Positions 9,783 through 18,865 of a stretch of DNA of 64,000 bases are shown piece by piece. Both the position numbers and the translations under genes were made by a program. The stretch lies in NCBI GenBank assembly GCA_963675565.2, contig CAXXYD010000004.1, positions 2,852,001-2,916,000 on the forward strand. The letters are read 5' to 3'. The notes beneath the pieces are model-generated. The model was not told the DNA's origin and did not search any database. It worked only from the letters and a program-made list of their open reading frames with translations. Position 1 is the first letter of the stretch. Each line of letters starts with the position of its first letter. The DNA is from JARRKU01 sp963675565. GTDB lineage: Bacteria; Desulfobacterota; Desulfobacteria; Desulfobacterales; Desulfosarcinaceae.

Positions 9783-11981
9783 ATGACGCCCATACTGTTC
9801 AGCTTGCCGCCGGCTTTGACCGCTTTTCTTCTGGCCGTGCTGGCCGCCGTGACTTTTCTTCGCGGTCGGCAGCAACCGGCCAATTTCTGCTTTGCACTTT
9901 TGTGTCTGCTGGGTTGTTTTCTGAACCTGGATATCCTGATTCAATTGAATGCGCCGTCGGCTGATACGGCTTTACGGTTCACGCGGCGCTTTTATCTGCT
10001 GCACCCCTTCCTGGTGCCGCTTTTCATTCATTTCTTTCATGCCTATCTGGGAATCAAGGGGCGCAACTGGCTTCTCATGCCGGCCTATGGCATTGCTGCG
10101 GTGCTGGCCGCCTGCTCCCAGGGCAGGCTGGTCATTGCCGCCATGAAAGCATTTCCCTTTGGATATGCCGCCCAGGCAGGGCCTCTGTACAGCCTCATGG
10201 CTGCCGGCGCTCTTTTTGCCACTGTATACAATCTGTTCATTTTGTCCGAGGCGATCCGAAAAGAAAAACGCAGTGTCCATAAAAACAAGCTCAAATATAT
10301 TTTTACCGGTTTTCTGTCCCTCGGCGTGCTGACCTGTTTGAATCTGTTGACCCGTTTCGGGATTGCGCTTTATCCGCCAGGCAATTTCGGGTTCGTCGCG
10401 CTCGCCGTTTTTGCCGCCGGTGTGTTGAAATATGATTTGCTCGATATGGGCATCTTGATTCGCAGAAGTATATTATACGGTGCGTTGAGCTTGTTGTTCG
10501 CTTTTTTTTTCGCCATGGCCATATTGATTGGCCGGTCATTTTCGGACGAAACGCATCTGGCGGATTCATTTTTGTTTACGGCCTTGTCTTTCACTGTTTT
10601 CGTTGTGTGTTACGGCCCCTTGAAAAGTCGCACGCAGTCCATCATCGACCATCTCTGGGTCAGGCCATCCCGCGATTACCGGCAAACCATCAAGCAGGCC
10701 AGCCGGACCATTGCGTCGGTGTTGGACTGTGAACAGATTTCAAGGCTTTTGAGAGACACGTTGATCCACTCCATGGGGGTGGAGCACGGGGCGCTGTTCC
10801 TGCATGATGCGTCCACGGCAAAATATGTTCTTTTTGCCGCCGTGGGGCGATCCGGAGCCATTGCACGCAATTATCGAATTGAATTCTGCAACGACCTGGT
10901 CCGGTTCCTGGCCGCCGAAGGGGCGCCCCTGATTCGCCGCAGACTTCTCGGCAGTGCCGATACGCCGCAAAACGGCAGCATGCTGGCCTCAATGACCATG
11001 CTGAATGCCGAGCTGATCATACCCATGGTCTACCGGCGGCGGCTTAATGGGTTCGTGGTGCTGGGCGAAAAATTATCCGGTGAGATGTATCTTCCCGATG
11101 ATTTGGATCTGCTGGAGACACTGGGCCACCAAAGTGCCCTGGCCGTTGAAAATGCCCGGGCCTATGAAGCGCTCAATGCCCTCAACCGGGATCTCGAATC
11201 GCGTGTGGCGCTGCGCACCAGCGAACTGCAACTGGCTCTGGATGAAAAAGAGCGGACCCAGGAACAACTGGTTCGTTCCGAGAGTCTGGCCGCCATAGGG
11301 CAATTGGTCGCCGGCGTGGCCCATGAACTGAACAACCCTCTGGCCAGTGTGACCAGCCTGCTTCAGTCGGCCGTGGAAGATCTGAAAGTTCAGGAATCCG
11401 AGGAATGCTGCAATGCGGAGATGATTGACGATTTGCAGTTCGCGGACAAGGAGCTGGCCCGCGCCAAGTCGATTGTGGCCAGCCTGCTTGGCCTGACACG
11501 GCAGACCCAGACTTACGAAGAGGCGGTGGACCTGAATGTGGTGGTTAAAGACGCCCTGCGGATTCTGCACAACCGAACCAAACAAAAACAGATTAAGGTC
11601 GTACAATTGCTCCGCCCCGGTCTGGATTGCCTGCAGGGCAACTTTGCCAACCTGGGCCAGGTGATGGTCAATATCATCACCAATGCTATTCAGGCCGCCC
11701 CTGCGGGTAAAGGGATCATCATGTTGCGAACGGATCGGGTGGATGGGGATCAAGGCATTCAATTTGTCTGTGAAGACAACGGGCCGGGTATTGACGCGTC
11801 GCTTCGCCGGGACGTGTTCAAACCTTTTTTTACCACCAAGCCGGTGGGCCGGGGCACCGGTTTGGGCCTGTACATTTGCCATGAAATCATCCAAAAGCAT
11901 GGCGGCAGGATTACCATCGATCCAGCCCGGGTTGAGGGTGCTGCGGTCAGGGTCACGCTTCCTTTGAACGGCCGCGGCTGA
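9783..11981 (+). CDS. Membrane-bound sensor histidine kinase with GAF domain
   Basis: A 732-residue kinase. ATG 9783 follows GAGGAGGTG closely and is preferred to an upstream in-frame start at 9729. Residues 1-290 contain about eight hydrophobic helices of the 7TM-sensor type, then a GAF domain at about 330-460 (WVRPSRDYRQTI to HQSALAVENARAYE), a coiled-coil linker, the HisKA box GVAHELNNPLAS with the phosphorylated His, and a HATPase domain with NIITNAIQAAP, CEDNGPGID and GRGTGLGLYI. No response regulator is adjacent, so it is an orphan. A run of nine T residues lies at 10502-10510 within a membrane-helix codon stretch (FAFFFA). The signal it senses is unknown. Confidence 0.92.
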   Translation: MTPILFSLPPALTAFLLAVLAAVTFLRGRQQPANFCFALLCLLGCFLNLDILIQLNAPSADTALRFTRRFYLLHPFLVPLFIHFFHAYLGIKGRNWLLMPAYGIAAVLAACSQGRLVIAAMKAFPFGYAAQAGPLYSLMAAGALFATVYNLFILSEAIRKEKRSVHKNKLKYIFTGFLSLGVLTCLNLLTRFGIALYPPGNFGFVALAVFAAGVLKYDLLDMGILIRRSILYGALSLLFAFFFAMAILIGRSFSDETHLADSFLFTALSFTVFVVCYGPLKSRTQSIIDHLWVRPSRDYRQTIKQASRTIASVLDCEQISRLLRDTLIHSMGVEHGALFLHDASTAKYVLFAAVGRSGAIARNYRIEFCNDLVRFLAAEGAPLIRRRLLGSADTPQNGSMLASMTMLNAELIIPMVYRRRLNGFVVLGEKLSGEMYLPDDLDLLETLGHQSALAVENARAYEALNALNRDLESRVALRTSELQLALDEKERTQEQLVRSESLAAIGQLVAGVAHELNNPLASVTSLLQSAVEDLKVQESEECCNAEMIDDLQFADKELARAKSIVASLLGLTRQTQTYEEAVDLNVVVKDALRILHNRTKQKQIKVVQLLRPGLDCLQGNFANLGQVMVNIITNAIQAAPAGKGIIMLRTDRVDGDQGIQFVCEDNGPGIDASLRRDVFKPFFTTKPVGRGTGLGLYICHEIIQKHGGRITIDPARVEGAAVRVTLPLNGRG

Positions 11982-12043
11982 TTTGGCCATTAAGATGCGA
12001 CCCCCAAGCTCGCGGTTTTATGCCGGCCTGCTGCGGGGCGGTC

Positions 12044-12073
12044 TTGACAAATTTCATGTGATGGTACTACAAG
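12044..12073 (+). promoter_or_regulatory. Possible sigma-70 promoter of the fmdB-fur gene run
   Basis: A perfect TTGACA lies at 12044-12049. A weak -10 candidate, CTACAA/TACAAG, follows at 17-18 bases. The next gene starts 37 bases downstream after AAGGAG. The -10 match is poor, so this is a suggestion only. Confidence 0.35.
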
Positions 12074-12109
12074 GGGACGCTTATCTTTTGTAATATTAAG
12101 GAGTTCGTT

Positions 12110-12358
12110 ATGCCGATCTATGAATTCAAATGCACCAAGTGCCAGGAATATATGGAAATCCTAGTGATGGGGTCTGAAGACAAGGATGTCGAGATGAAAT
12201 GCGCCAAATGCGGTTCCGGTGAGTTGGAGCGGATTTTGAGCACCACCAATATCAATATGGCCCCAGGCGGGGCGACCAAATCGCCATCCGGGACCCAGAC
12301 GCGAACCTGCTCCAGTGGGTCCTGTACAACCTGGAACCTGCCCGGTCACTCCCGCTAA
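12110..12358 (+). CDS. FmdB-family zinc ribbon protein
   Basis: An 82-residue protein with the standard FmdB N-terminus MPIYEFKCTKC and a second knuckle CAKCGSGELERILS, giving four cysteines for one zinc ion. The tail is Gly/Ser/Thr-rich with two further cysteines, as often in this family. FmdB-like proteins are widespread putative regulators with poorly known function. A strong AAGGAG precedes the ATG by 7 bases. It is the first gene of a compact run that continues with the Fur-FeoA gene 32 bases later. Confidence 0.9.
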   Translation: MPIYEFKCTKCQEYMEILVMGSEDKDVEMKCAKCGSGELERILSTTNINMAPGGATKSPSGTQTRTCSSGSCTTWNLPGHSR

Positions 12359-12390
12359 GCCTGTTATTGTTCAAGCGGGAGGTCCCACCC

Positions 12391-13095
12391 ATGGCCGCGC
12401 ATACCATCCACAAACAGGAAAAAGAACAGTTTATCAAGCTGTTCAAGCAGGATCGCATTGATCGATTTGAAGATCGACTGGCGGTACTTGAGGTTTTCCT
12501 GCGAACCGAGCACCATGTCACCGCCCAAGAGTTGACGGATCTGGTTCATCGCAGCAGGGCATCCCTGCCGCTGGATTTTGTAAGTGATACTATTGAGTTG
12601 ATGTGCCATTACGGATTTGCCAGTCGAAATCGCTTTGACAACGGCGAGCCGCGGTATGAACATCGGCATCTCGGGCAACATCACGACCATATGATTTGCA
12701 CCAAGTGCCGGTCTATTTTCGAATTCGAAAATCCCGAGCTTGAACGCCTGCAGGGGAAAATTGCCGCAGATAACGGTTTCCATGTTCTCCAGCACCGGAT
12801 GGAATTGTACGGTATTTGCCGAAAGTGCCTTGAGCGGCGTAATCTCGATATTTCACTGGATACGGCAAAGACCGGTGAGCGCCTGGTGATCAAGGCGTTT
12901 ACCGGTGGCGCCAAGTCCAGACTGCGGTTGTTGACGATGGGATTGCGTATCGGTGATGAGATCGAAGTGATCACCAATGTGAGCCATGGACAATTGGTAG
13001 TGGCTGTGGATTTCAAGCGACTGGTTCTGGGGCGCGGCATAGCCCAGAAAATCCGGGTTTCCCCGGCTATCGGCGAGTCAGATATATTAAGGTGA
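12391..13095 (+). CDS. Fur-family metalloregulator fused to a C-terminal FeoA domain
   Basis: A 234-residue protein. ATG 12391 has GGGAGGT 7 bases upstream and is preferred to the TTG at 12367. Residues about 10-145 are a Fur-type repressor: winged helix, the metal-site HxHH region in HRHLGQHHDHMICTKC, and a second CxxC in GICRKCLERR for structural zinc. Residues about 155-230 are an SH3-like FeoA domain (KSRLRLLTMGLRIGDEIEVI ... RLVLGRGIAQKI). FeoA partners the FeoB ferrous iron importer, and the same fold forms the C-terminus of DtxR/MntR regulators. The fusion suggests an iron-responsive repressor with an extra ligand or dimer module. It overlaps the next gene's possible GTG start at 13092. 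Confidence 0.88.
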   Translation: MAAHTIHKQEKEQFIKLFKQDRIDRFEDRLAVLEVFLRTEHHVTAQELTDLVHRSRASLPLDFVSDTIELMCHYGFASRNRFDNGEPRYEHRHLGQHHDHMICTKCRSIFEFENPELERLQGKIAADNGFHVLQHRMELYGICRKCLERRNLDISLDTAKTGERLVIKAFTGGAKSRLRLLTMGLRIGDEIEVITNVSHGQLVVAVDFKRLVLGRGIAQKIRVSPAIGESDILR

Positions 13096-13100
13096 AATTG

Positions 13101-13610
13101 ATGGTTCCCCATGGATGTAAAAGCAACACACGTGCCATGGCCGCTCAAACCGGCCATGGCAGCCTTTGGCGGGTGTTTTTTGGGGGGGCTGTGGCCTTGT
13201 TGTGGGTGGGCGTTATTGCCGCCGGGCCGGTGTGGGCGGCTGAGCGCATGTCGGTAAAAACCCCGCTGGCCAATGTGCGGGCCAATCCCGATACGGCATC
13301 CGACACACTCTGGCAGCTGGAAAAATATCACCCGGTGTTGGTTCTTGAAAAAAAAGGCGACTGGTTCCGCTTTGCCGACTTTGAAGGGGATGAGGGCTGG
13401 ATTCACAGCTCCCTGCTGGATTCGACACCCACCGTTATTGTCAAAGTGCCGCGCGCCAATATCCGCACTGGACCGGGTACCACGTTCAGCCTCTCCTTTG
13501 ATGCAAACAAGGGGACGCCGTTCAAGGTGCTGCAGAAAAAAGAGCGCTGGCTGAAAGTGCAGCACGCCGATGGGGACGTCGGCTGGATTTTCGATGCGCT
13601 GGTATGGTGA
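13101..13610 (+). CDS. Exported protein with two SH3b domains
   Basis: A 169-residue protein with an N-terminal signal segment (FFGGAVALLWVGVIAAGP...WAA) followed by two bacterial SH3 repeats, about residues 48-110 (NVRANPDTAS ... GDWFRFADFEGDEGWIHSSL) and 112-169 (NIRTGPGTTF ... RWLKVQHADGDVGWIF). Such domains bind peptidoglycan or other wall components. ATG 13101 has AAGG 8 bases upstream; a GTG at 13092 overlaps the previous stop and ATG 13137 is also possible. It sits 3 bases before the PfkB gene, so it is likely cotranscribed. No enzymatic domain is present. Confidence 0.85.
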   Translation: MVPHGCKSNTRAMAAQTGHGSLWRVFFGGAVALLWVGVIAAGPVWAAERMSVKTPLANVRANPDTASDTLWQLEKYHPVLVLEKKGDWFRFADFEGDEGWIHSSLLDSTPTVIVKVPRANIRTGPGTTFSLSFDANKGTPFKVLQKKERWLKVQHADGDVGWIFDALVW

Positions 13611-13613
13611 TAG

Positions 13614-14633
13614 ATGACACACTACACGGGAATTGATCCCGGCAAGGATACCATCGTCGGGGTGGGCTCGGCCCTGATCGATATTCTGATCCATGGGGAT
13701 GACGAATTTGTCGGCCAGGCCGGTGCGGTCAAAGGCGGCATGGTATACGTGGATAAGACGGCCATTGAACGGACCGTGGCGTCGGCGCCCACCGAGCCCC
13801 GAATCGTGCCGGGCGGCTCGGCATGCAATACCATGGTGGGTATCGGCCAATTGGGCGGCAAGGCGCGATTTATGGGCAAATGCGGCAGCGGCCCCATGAG
13901 CCGGCTGTTTCGAGCCGATCTTCAACGGCAGCATGTGGAGCCTATGCTGTTTGAATCCAGTTCGGCAACGGGCCGCGTGCTCTCCATCATTACACCGGAT
14001 GCCCAGCGTTCCATGCTCACCGACCTGGGGGCTTCCGCCGAACTGCAACCGGATGAGGTGGCGGCGTCGGCTTTTGACCATGCCGCCATTGTCCATATCG
14101 AAGGCTACCTGCTGTTCAACCGGGACTTGATTCTGGCCGTGATGGAGGCGGCCCGAAAGGCGGGCGCCAAAATATCCCTGGATCTGGCCAGCTATACCGT
14201 CGTTGAAACGGCCCGGGATCTGCTGCCGGATATCGTTCGTCAATATGTAGATATCCTGATTGCCAATGAAGATGAAGCCAGGGCCTACACGGGGTTAGAT
14301 GATGAACAGGAGGCCCTGTCGGAAATGGCCGCCCAGGCGGATCTGGCAGTACTGAAACTGGGCGCTCGCGGCAGCTGTGTGGCCTGCGGGCAGTATCGTT
14401 GCCCCGTTGCGCCGTATGGCGATGGAACCGCGGTGGATACCACCGGCGCCGGAGATTTGTGGGCGTCCGGATTCCTGTTCGGGTTGTTGAATGGCTTTTC
14501 GCTTACGGGCAGCGGTGCGTTGGCGTCCCGATGCGGCCATGCGGTTTGCCAAGTGACGGGAGCCAATGTGTCTGAAGACAAATGGAGAACAATACGCAAT
14601 AGAGCGGAGGAAAAATGGCAAAGAAACGGTTGA
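13614..14633 (+). CDS. PfkB-family carbohydrate/adenosine kinase
   Basis: A 339-residue ribokinase-fold sugar or nucleoside kinase. The N-terminal substrate motif is VPGGSACNTMVGIGQLGG, and the C-terminal anion-hole and catalytic Asp motif is DTTGAGDLWASGF. The early segment VGVGSALIDILI and the length are closest to the adenosine-kinase-like branch, which phosphorylates adenosine or related sugars with ATP. The exact substrate is not decidable. It starts 3 bases after the SH3b gene and its end overlaps the next gene by 19 bases, so translation is probably coupled. Confidence 0.9.
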   Translation: MTHYTGIDPGKDTIVGVGSALIDILIHGDDEFVGQAGAVKGGMVYVDKTAIERTVASAPTEPRIVPGGSACNTMVGIGQLGGKARFMGKCGSGPMSRLFRADLQRQHVEPMLFESSSATGRVLSIITPDAQRSMLTDLGASAELQPDEVAASAFDHAAIVHIEGYLLFNRDLILAVMEAARKAGAKISLDLASYTVVETARDLLPDIVRQYVDILIANEDEARAYTGLDDEQEALSEMAAQADLAVLKLGARGSCVACGQYRCPVAPYGDGTAVDTTGAGDLWASGFLFGLLNGFSLTGSGALASRCGHAVCQVTGANVSEDKWRTIRNRAEEKWQRNG

Positions 14634-15295
14634 CCCGCAAACAGCTGCTGAAGGAACCGGATGAATTTATAACCACCACGGGCCGGGTCATTCGATGGGC
14701 CAGAGAAAACACCAAAGCGTTGACCTTTGGCCTGGCCGGTTTTTTCGTTGCCCTGGTTTTGATCGCGGCATTCGGCTACTTTCAGGAGCGTGGCGCACAG
14801 AATGCCGCATTGCTGCTTGGTCAGTCCATGGCCAAATACCAGGCCGAGATGAACATCGGGCCGGCAGATAAGGCCCTGGCTGCGGTACGGGGTGATTTCG
14901 AAAATTTAATCGAATCTTACGGCGGACAGTCGGCAGGACGACTGGGGCGCATTATTTTCGGTCACATCTGCCTGGCCGGGGGGGCTTATGATGACGCCGT
15001 GACGTATTATCAGGGCGCTCTGGAAGATTTTGAGGGTGATCCGTCTCTGATGAATACCTTGTTGAGCGGCCTGGGGTCGGCGCTGCAGCAAAAAGGTGAC
15101 GACACTGCGGCCGTTGTCCAATATCAACGTCTGGTCAATACCGGCAACGCCGTTTTGAAGGATGCCGCCCTGTTTAACCTCGGGGTGCTCTATGAGCGAA
15201 TGGGCAAGCCGGACGAGGTTAAAAAAGTGTACGAGCGGCTTTCCGCCGATTTTCCGGATTCCATGTATACCGGCCTGGTTCGCGAAAAGATTTGA
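14615..15295 (+). CDS. YfgM-like membrane-anchored TPR protein
   Basis: A 226-residue protein with a basic cytoplasmic N-terminus, one membrane segment at about residues 35-57 (LTFGLAGFFVALVLIAAFGY) and TPR-like helices in the rest (for example LGVLYERMGKPDEVKKVYERL). This layout matches the TPR_21/YfgM family, ancillary factors of the SecYEG translocon in other bacteria. ATG 14615 follows GCGGAGG, inside the end of the PfkB gene. It converges with the sigma-54 regulator, with only one base between the two stop codons (15295 and 15297). Confidence 0.82.
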   Translation: MAKKRLTRKQLLKEPDEFITTTGRVIRWARENTKALTFGLAGFFVALVLIAAFGYFQERGAQNAALLLGQSMAKYQAEMNIGPADKALAAVRGDFENLIESYGGQSAGRLGRIIFGHICLAGGAYDDAVTYYQGALEDFEGDPSLMNTLLSGLGSALQQKGDDTAAVVQYQRLVNTGNAVLKDAALFNLGVLYERMGKPDEVKKVYERLSADFPDSMYTGLVREKI

Positions 15296-15296
15296 C

Positions 15297-16685
15297 TCAA
15301 TCCTCTTTGACGACCGAGATGCCGTATTTTTTGATTTTCTGATTCAATCCGCTTTTGCCGATTCCCAGAAGGGTCGCCGCATGGCTCTGGACATAATCGG
15401 TTTCTCTGAGCGCACGCAGAATCATCTCCTTTTCCACATGCACCAGGGTTTCGTAAAGGGTCGCTTTGGTGGGCAGGCTTTCCAGCCGGACCCGGCTGTC
15501 TTTGTAGGCATTGGTCTTGAAATCAGCGGGCAGGTCTTCAACCTTGATGACTTGATCGGAGCACATCACCATGGCCCGTTCGATGACATTTTCAAGTTCG
15601 CGCACATTTCCGGGCCAGCTGTAATCAAAGAAAATCCTTTCCACTTCCTGTTCCATATGGGTAACGGGCGAATCTTTGCGGTGGGCGCTGGCGTATTTTT
15701 GGATAAAATGTGCCGCCAGGGGCCGAATGTCCTCGGCTCGTTCTCTGAGCGGCGGCAAAACCACATGGACCACATTGAGCCGGTAAAAAAGGTCTTCACG
15801 GAAACGACCCATACGGATTTCGTCTTTCAGGGCTTTGTTGGTCGCTGCAATCAATCGGATATTGACGGAAATGGGGCGTACACCGCCGACGCGTTCAAAT
15901 ACTTTTTCCTGAAGAACGCGCAGCAGTTTGACCTGCATCGGCGGGGACAGTTCCCCGATTTCGTCCAGGAACAGGGTCCCGCCGTCGGCTAGTTCGAACC
16001 GTCCTTTTTTCATGGCCACCGCACCGGTGAAAGCCCCTTTTTCATGGCCGAACAATTCGCTTTCAAGCAGACTTTCCGCCAGCGCCGAACAATTGACGGC
16101 CACAAATGGATTGTTGCTCCGGGGGCTGTTAAAGTGGATCGATTTGGCCACCAGCTCTTTTCCCGTCCCGCTTGCGCCCTCTATGAGCACCGTTGCGGTG
16201 GACGGTGCCACCTTCGTGATGGTATCAAAAATATTTTGCATGGGTTTGCTTTTACCGATCAGATTGCCGAAGCTGTACCTGGACGCTATGGCGCTGCGAA
16301 GCCGGCGGTTTTCCTTGACCACCCGATACATGGCCATGGCCTTGTTGACATAGATGACCAGCTGCTTGTTGTCGAAAGGCTTCAGGATATAGTTGTAAGC
16401 GCCTTTTTGCATGGCCTCCACGGCCTTCTCGACGGTACCATGGGCAGTCATCATGATTACGGGCAGTTCGGCGTTTTTCTCCTTTATCTTCTCAAGCAAT
16501 TCAATGCCGTCCATTCCCGGCATTTTCATGTCGGTCAAGACCAGGTCAACGTCGGATTGGGTGATAATTTCGATCGCCGACATGGCACTGTTGGCCGTGA
16601 GCGCCTCAAAACCTTCCTCCTGGAGCACGGCGCTCAGGATCAGGGGGTAGTTTTTTTCATCGTCTACGATTAATATAGTATCCAT
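15297..16685 (-). CDS. NtrC-type sigma-54-dependent response regulator
   Basis: A 462-residue protein with three domains: receiver (phosphoacceptor Asp in LVLTDMKMPGMDG, Lys in ILKPFD), AAA+ domain with Walker A GASGTGKE, the sigma-54 contact loop GAFTGA and Walker B TLFLDEIGEL, and a C-terminal Fis-type helix-turn-helix (AATLLGIGKSGLNQKIKKYG). It would activate sigma-54 promoters when phosphorylated. The kinase gene lies 2 bases upstream, forming a two-component pair. The position next to pilM-Q makes PilR/PilS a natural idea, but the pair could control other genes. Confidence 0.95.
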   Translation of the reverse strand: MDTILIVDDEKNYPLILSAVLQEEGFEALTANSAMSAIEIITQSDVDLVLTDMKMPGMDGIELLEKIKEKNAELPVIMMTAHGTVEKAVEAMQKGAYNYILKPFDNKQLVIYVNKAMAMYRVVKENRRLRSAIASRYSFGNLIGKSKPMQNIFDTITKVAPSTATVLIEGASGTGKELVAKSIHFNSPRSNNPFVAVNCSALAESLLESELFGHEKGAFTGAVAMKKGRFELADGGTLFLDEIGELSPPMQVKLLRVLQEKVFERVGGVRPISVNIRLIAATNKALKDEIRMGRFREDLFYRLNVVHVVLPPLRERAEDIRPLAAHFIQKYASAHRKDSPVTHMEQEVERIFFDYSWPGNVRELENVIERAMVMCSDQVIKVEDLPADFKTNAYKDSRVRLESLPTKATLYETLVHVEKEMILRALRETDYVQSHAATLLGIGKSGLNQKIKKYGISVVKED

Positions 16686-16687
16686 GG

Positions 16688-18118
16688 CTATTCTTTCTTG
16701 TCCACAGGCAGCCGTATGGAAACCCGGGTTCCGCCTTCGGAACGGTTTTCTAAGCGGATTTGCCCCTCATGGGTTTCGATGATGTTTTTAACGATCCCCA
16801 GGCCAAGCCCCGTCCCTTTGTCCTTTGTGGTGAAAAACGGGTCCCAGATTTTTTCCCTGGCCTTCGGGGACACACCATCACCCTGGTCTTCAAACGCAAT
16901 CCAGAGACTTCTTTCATCTGATTTGGCTACGATGTCAATAGTTCCCCCATCCGGCATGGCTTGCATGGCGTTGATCAATATATTGAGAAACGCTTGATAG
17001 AGCATATCTGCATCGGCCTGGATTTCGGGAAGATTTCTGTCATATCGGGTCCGGATGGTGTATCCGTTGTTCTCGATCTGGGGAGACAAAAAATCGATAT
17101 TTTTCGCAATGACGGCTTCGATGCGGCATGGAAACCGGTTGGGTTCTCTGGGCCTGGCAAAATTGAGAAAGTCGGTAATAATGTTGTTCAGGCGTGTTGA
17201 TTCCTCGATGATAATATCGGGAATTCGGCTTGAGGCGTCGCCGGCGGGCATCTTTTTTTTCAATAATTCCGCTGAACTGCTGATAATTCCCAACGGGTTG
17301 CGGATTTCATGGGACACGCCGGCCACCATTTCCCCCAGCGAGGAGAGATGTTTGGCCCGGCTGAGTTGCTCTTTGAGTTTGAGGCGCTCCTGGGCTCTTT
17401 TCTGAATGATGCTTTCCCCGCGTTTGACGACGATGATCATGATTAGAAACAATATCAGCATGACACCGCTGACCGTGACCAGGGTCATGACCTGATAGCG
17501 AAAAATGCTTTCGTAATCGTTTGAAAGATCCTGTACGATTTCGACCACACCCAGAACCGGACCGGCCATCGGGGACAGGGGTTTTTCGGCGCGCAAAGGG
17601 GCGAATGTGATGATTTTGATCTCTTTCGGGACACCCAGAAAAAGCTGCCAGAAACTGCCGGTCTGAACCAGCTTGGAGGTGGGTTCGCCCCTGAGCGCCC
17701 TTTGAAAGCTGGTGCCGCCAATATTTTCGATGCCGATCAGATCTTTTGAATAGCTGTAGGCCACCAGGTCCTTTATACCATATATATTGACCATATCGAC
17801 TTTAAAGCTGTGCAATGTGCTGCGCACCACGCTGTCCATGCGTTCGAACTGATCTTTGTTTCTCAATTCGATTTTGCCGTATTTGAGCCCCACCGGGAGA
17901 ATGAACTGCATAAATACCTGGTGATTCAGATTTTCGATGAGCAGCAGGGCGTAATCTTCGCTCTTGGCGAATTGCATGGATCGAATCCAGTGGGTGTTGA
18001 GTACGGACAGAATGATGGTGCCGGAAAAAATCAGGATCAGGCTGAAAAAAGAAAAATATTTGACCAGGCGAAACGGTTTCGCTTTTTCGGATATGGCTTT
18101 TTTCGGCATGAAGGGCAT
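16688..18118 (-). CDS. Sensor histidine kinase paired with the NtrC-type regulator
   Basis: A 476-residue kinase. Two membrane helices (about residues 21-45 and 215-240) flank a sensor region of about 170 residues outside the membrane. The cytoplasmic part has the His box GVSHEIRNPLGIISSSAELL, the N box NILINAMQAMPDGG, DQGDGVSP, and the ATP-lid motif GTGLGLGIVKNI. The periplasmic fold resembles double-Cache or PAS-like sensors by layout only. Classical PilS has six membrane helices, so this is not a typical PilS. The ATG at 18118 has a weak ribosome site (GAGAATGG). Confidence 0.92.
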   Translation of the reverse strand: MPFMPKKAISEKAKPFRLVKYFSFFSLILIFSGTIILSVLNTHWIRSMQFAKSEDYALLLIENLNHQVFMQFILPVGLKYGKIELRNKDQFERMDSVVRSTLHSFKVDMVNIYGIKDLVAYSYSKDLIGIENIGGTSFQRALRGEPTSKLVQTGSFWQLFLGVPKEIKIITFAPLRAEKPLSPMAGPVLGVVEIVQDLSNDYESIFRYQVMTLVTVSGVMLILFLIMIIVVKRGESIIQKRAQERLKLKEQLSRAKHLSSLGEMVAGVSHEIRNPLGIISSSAELLKKKMPAGDASSRIPDIIIEESTRLNNIITDFLNFARPREPNRFPCRIEAVIAKNIDFLSPQIENNGYTIRTRYDRNLPEIQADADMLYQAFLNILINAMQAMPDGGTIDIVAKSDERSLWIAFEDQGDGVSPKAREKIWDPFFTTKDKGTGLGLGIVKNIIETHEGQIRLENRSEGGTRVSIRLPVDKKE

Positions 18119-18567
18119 CGTCCATTCTCACTTTAGGTGGGGGCAGACTTATTATAGGTTTATTATCGTTTAGGCCTAAAGTTTGCAAAGCATAAACCGA
18201 TGACGAACGAAACGGACAGTGCAGAATCCATTTATGCCGATCGGTTTCCATTCTACCGGCAGCCGGAAGGCATATGGGTTCTATAGAGGAACCATCTGGA
18301 CAAAGTCAAGCTGCGGGCGGCAATAATCTATACGGACCGGGGCATTATGGCAAAAACGGCGCAATTCAAAGGACACGATTCAGGCCGCAGCGATGGTACC
18401 CTGATACGTTCTTTCCGCGAGCCGCAGATCGTCGCCGGAAAATTTTTTGGGATACAGGCACAAGATGTTGTTGTGTCAAAAAATTGGATACTATATAGCT
18501 TAAATAGACAAAATTATATATAAATTATGTATAATTTTGCTTGACAGTATGACAAATGTTGTTGAGG
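18119..18567. other. Divergent intergenic region before the pilus operon
   Basis: This stretch lies between the leftward kinase and the rightward pilus operon. It becomes very AT-rich after about 18480, and a TTGACA occurs at 18541. One 58-codon frame, 18347-18523 on the + strand, begins MAKTAQFKGHDSGRS; it has no convincing ribosome site and no recognised family, so I do not call it a gene. Promoters for both directions should lie here. Confidence 0.4.
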
Positions 18568-18648
18568 ATGGATATCAAGATGACAAAAGAGGACAGAAAA
18601 TGGTTGAGTTTGAGAAGTAAATATCTTTTTGAAAACATGAGTGGATAA
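18568..18648 (+). CDS. Possible 26-codon leader ORF ahead of the XRE gene
   Basis: A short frame from ATG 18568 (alternative ATG 18580, 12 bases after GAGG) encodes a charged peptide beginning MDIKMTKEDRKWLSL and ending at TAA 18646-18648, ten bases before the ATG of the XRE gene. The spacing would allow translational coupling. No homologue is known to me, so this may be chance in an AT-rich leader. Confidence 0.22.
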   Translation: MDIKMTKEDRKWLSLRSKYLFENMSG

Positions 18649-18658
18649 AAAATTGAAC

Positions 18659-18856
18659 ATGGCTAAAAATTCCTTAAAAAAAATTCGTGAATCGCTGCTA
18701 ATGAGCAAATCAGAACTTGCAAGAGAAGCCAACGTATCGCCGATTACCATTTCGCGAATCGAAGAGGGAATGCCATGCAGAATGGAAACCAAACGGAAGA
18801 TCTTGTTGGCGCTTGGCTATAGCTTGTCAGATGCAAAAAAAATTTTTGGTGGATGA
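18659..18856 (+). CDS. Small XRE-type helix-turn-helix protein at the head of the pil operon
   Basis: A 65-residue protein, almost only a Cro/CI helix-turn-helix (LMSKSELAREANVSPITISR then MPCRMETKRKILLALG). The ATG at 18659 is preferred on N-terminal sequence; a GTG at 18641 would add six residues, and neither has a clear ribosome site. It ends 9 bases before pilM, so it is likely cotranscribed and may autoregulate the pilus operon; the target is inferred from position alone. Confidence 0.8.
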   Translation: MAKNSLKKIRESLLMSKSELAREANVSPITISRIEEGMPCRMETKRKILLALGYSLSDAKKIFGG

Positions 18857-18865
18857 GAATTGACT

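Noticed and set aside
10502..10510. T9 run in the kinase gene as a frameshift site
   Set aside because: It encodes a normal FFF stretch in a membrane helix and the frame is intact on both sides.
18347..18523. A 58-codon + strand frame before the pil operon
   Set aside because: No ribosome site, no family, and it runs into an AT-rich leader; left as unproven.
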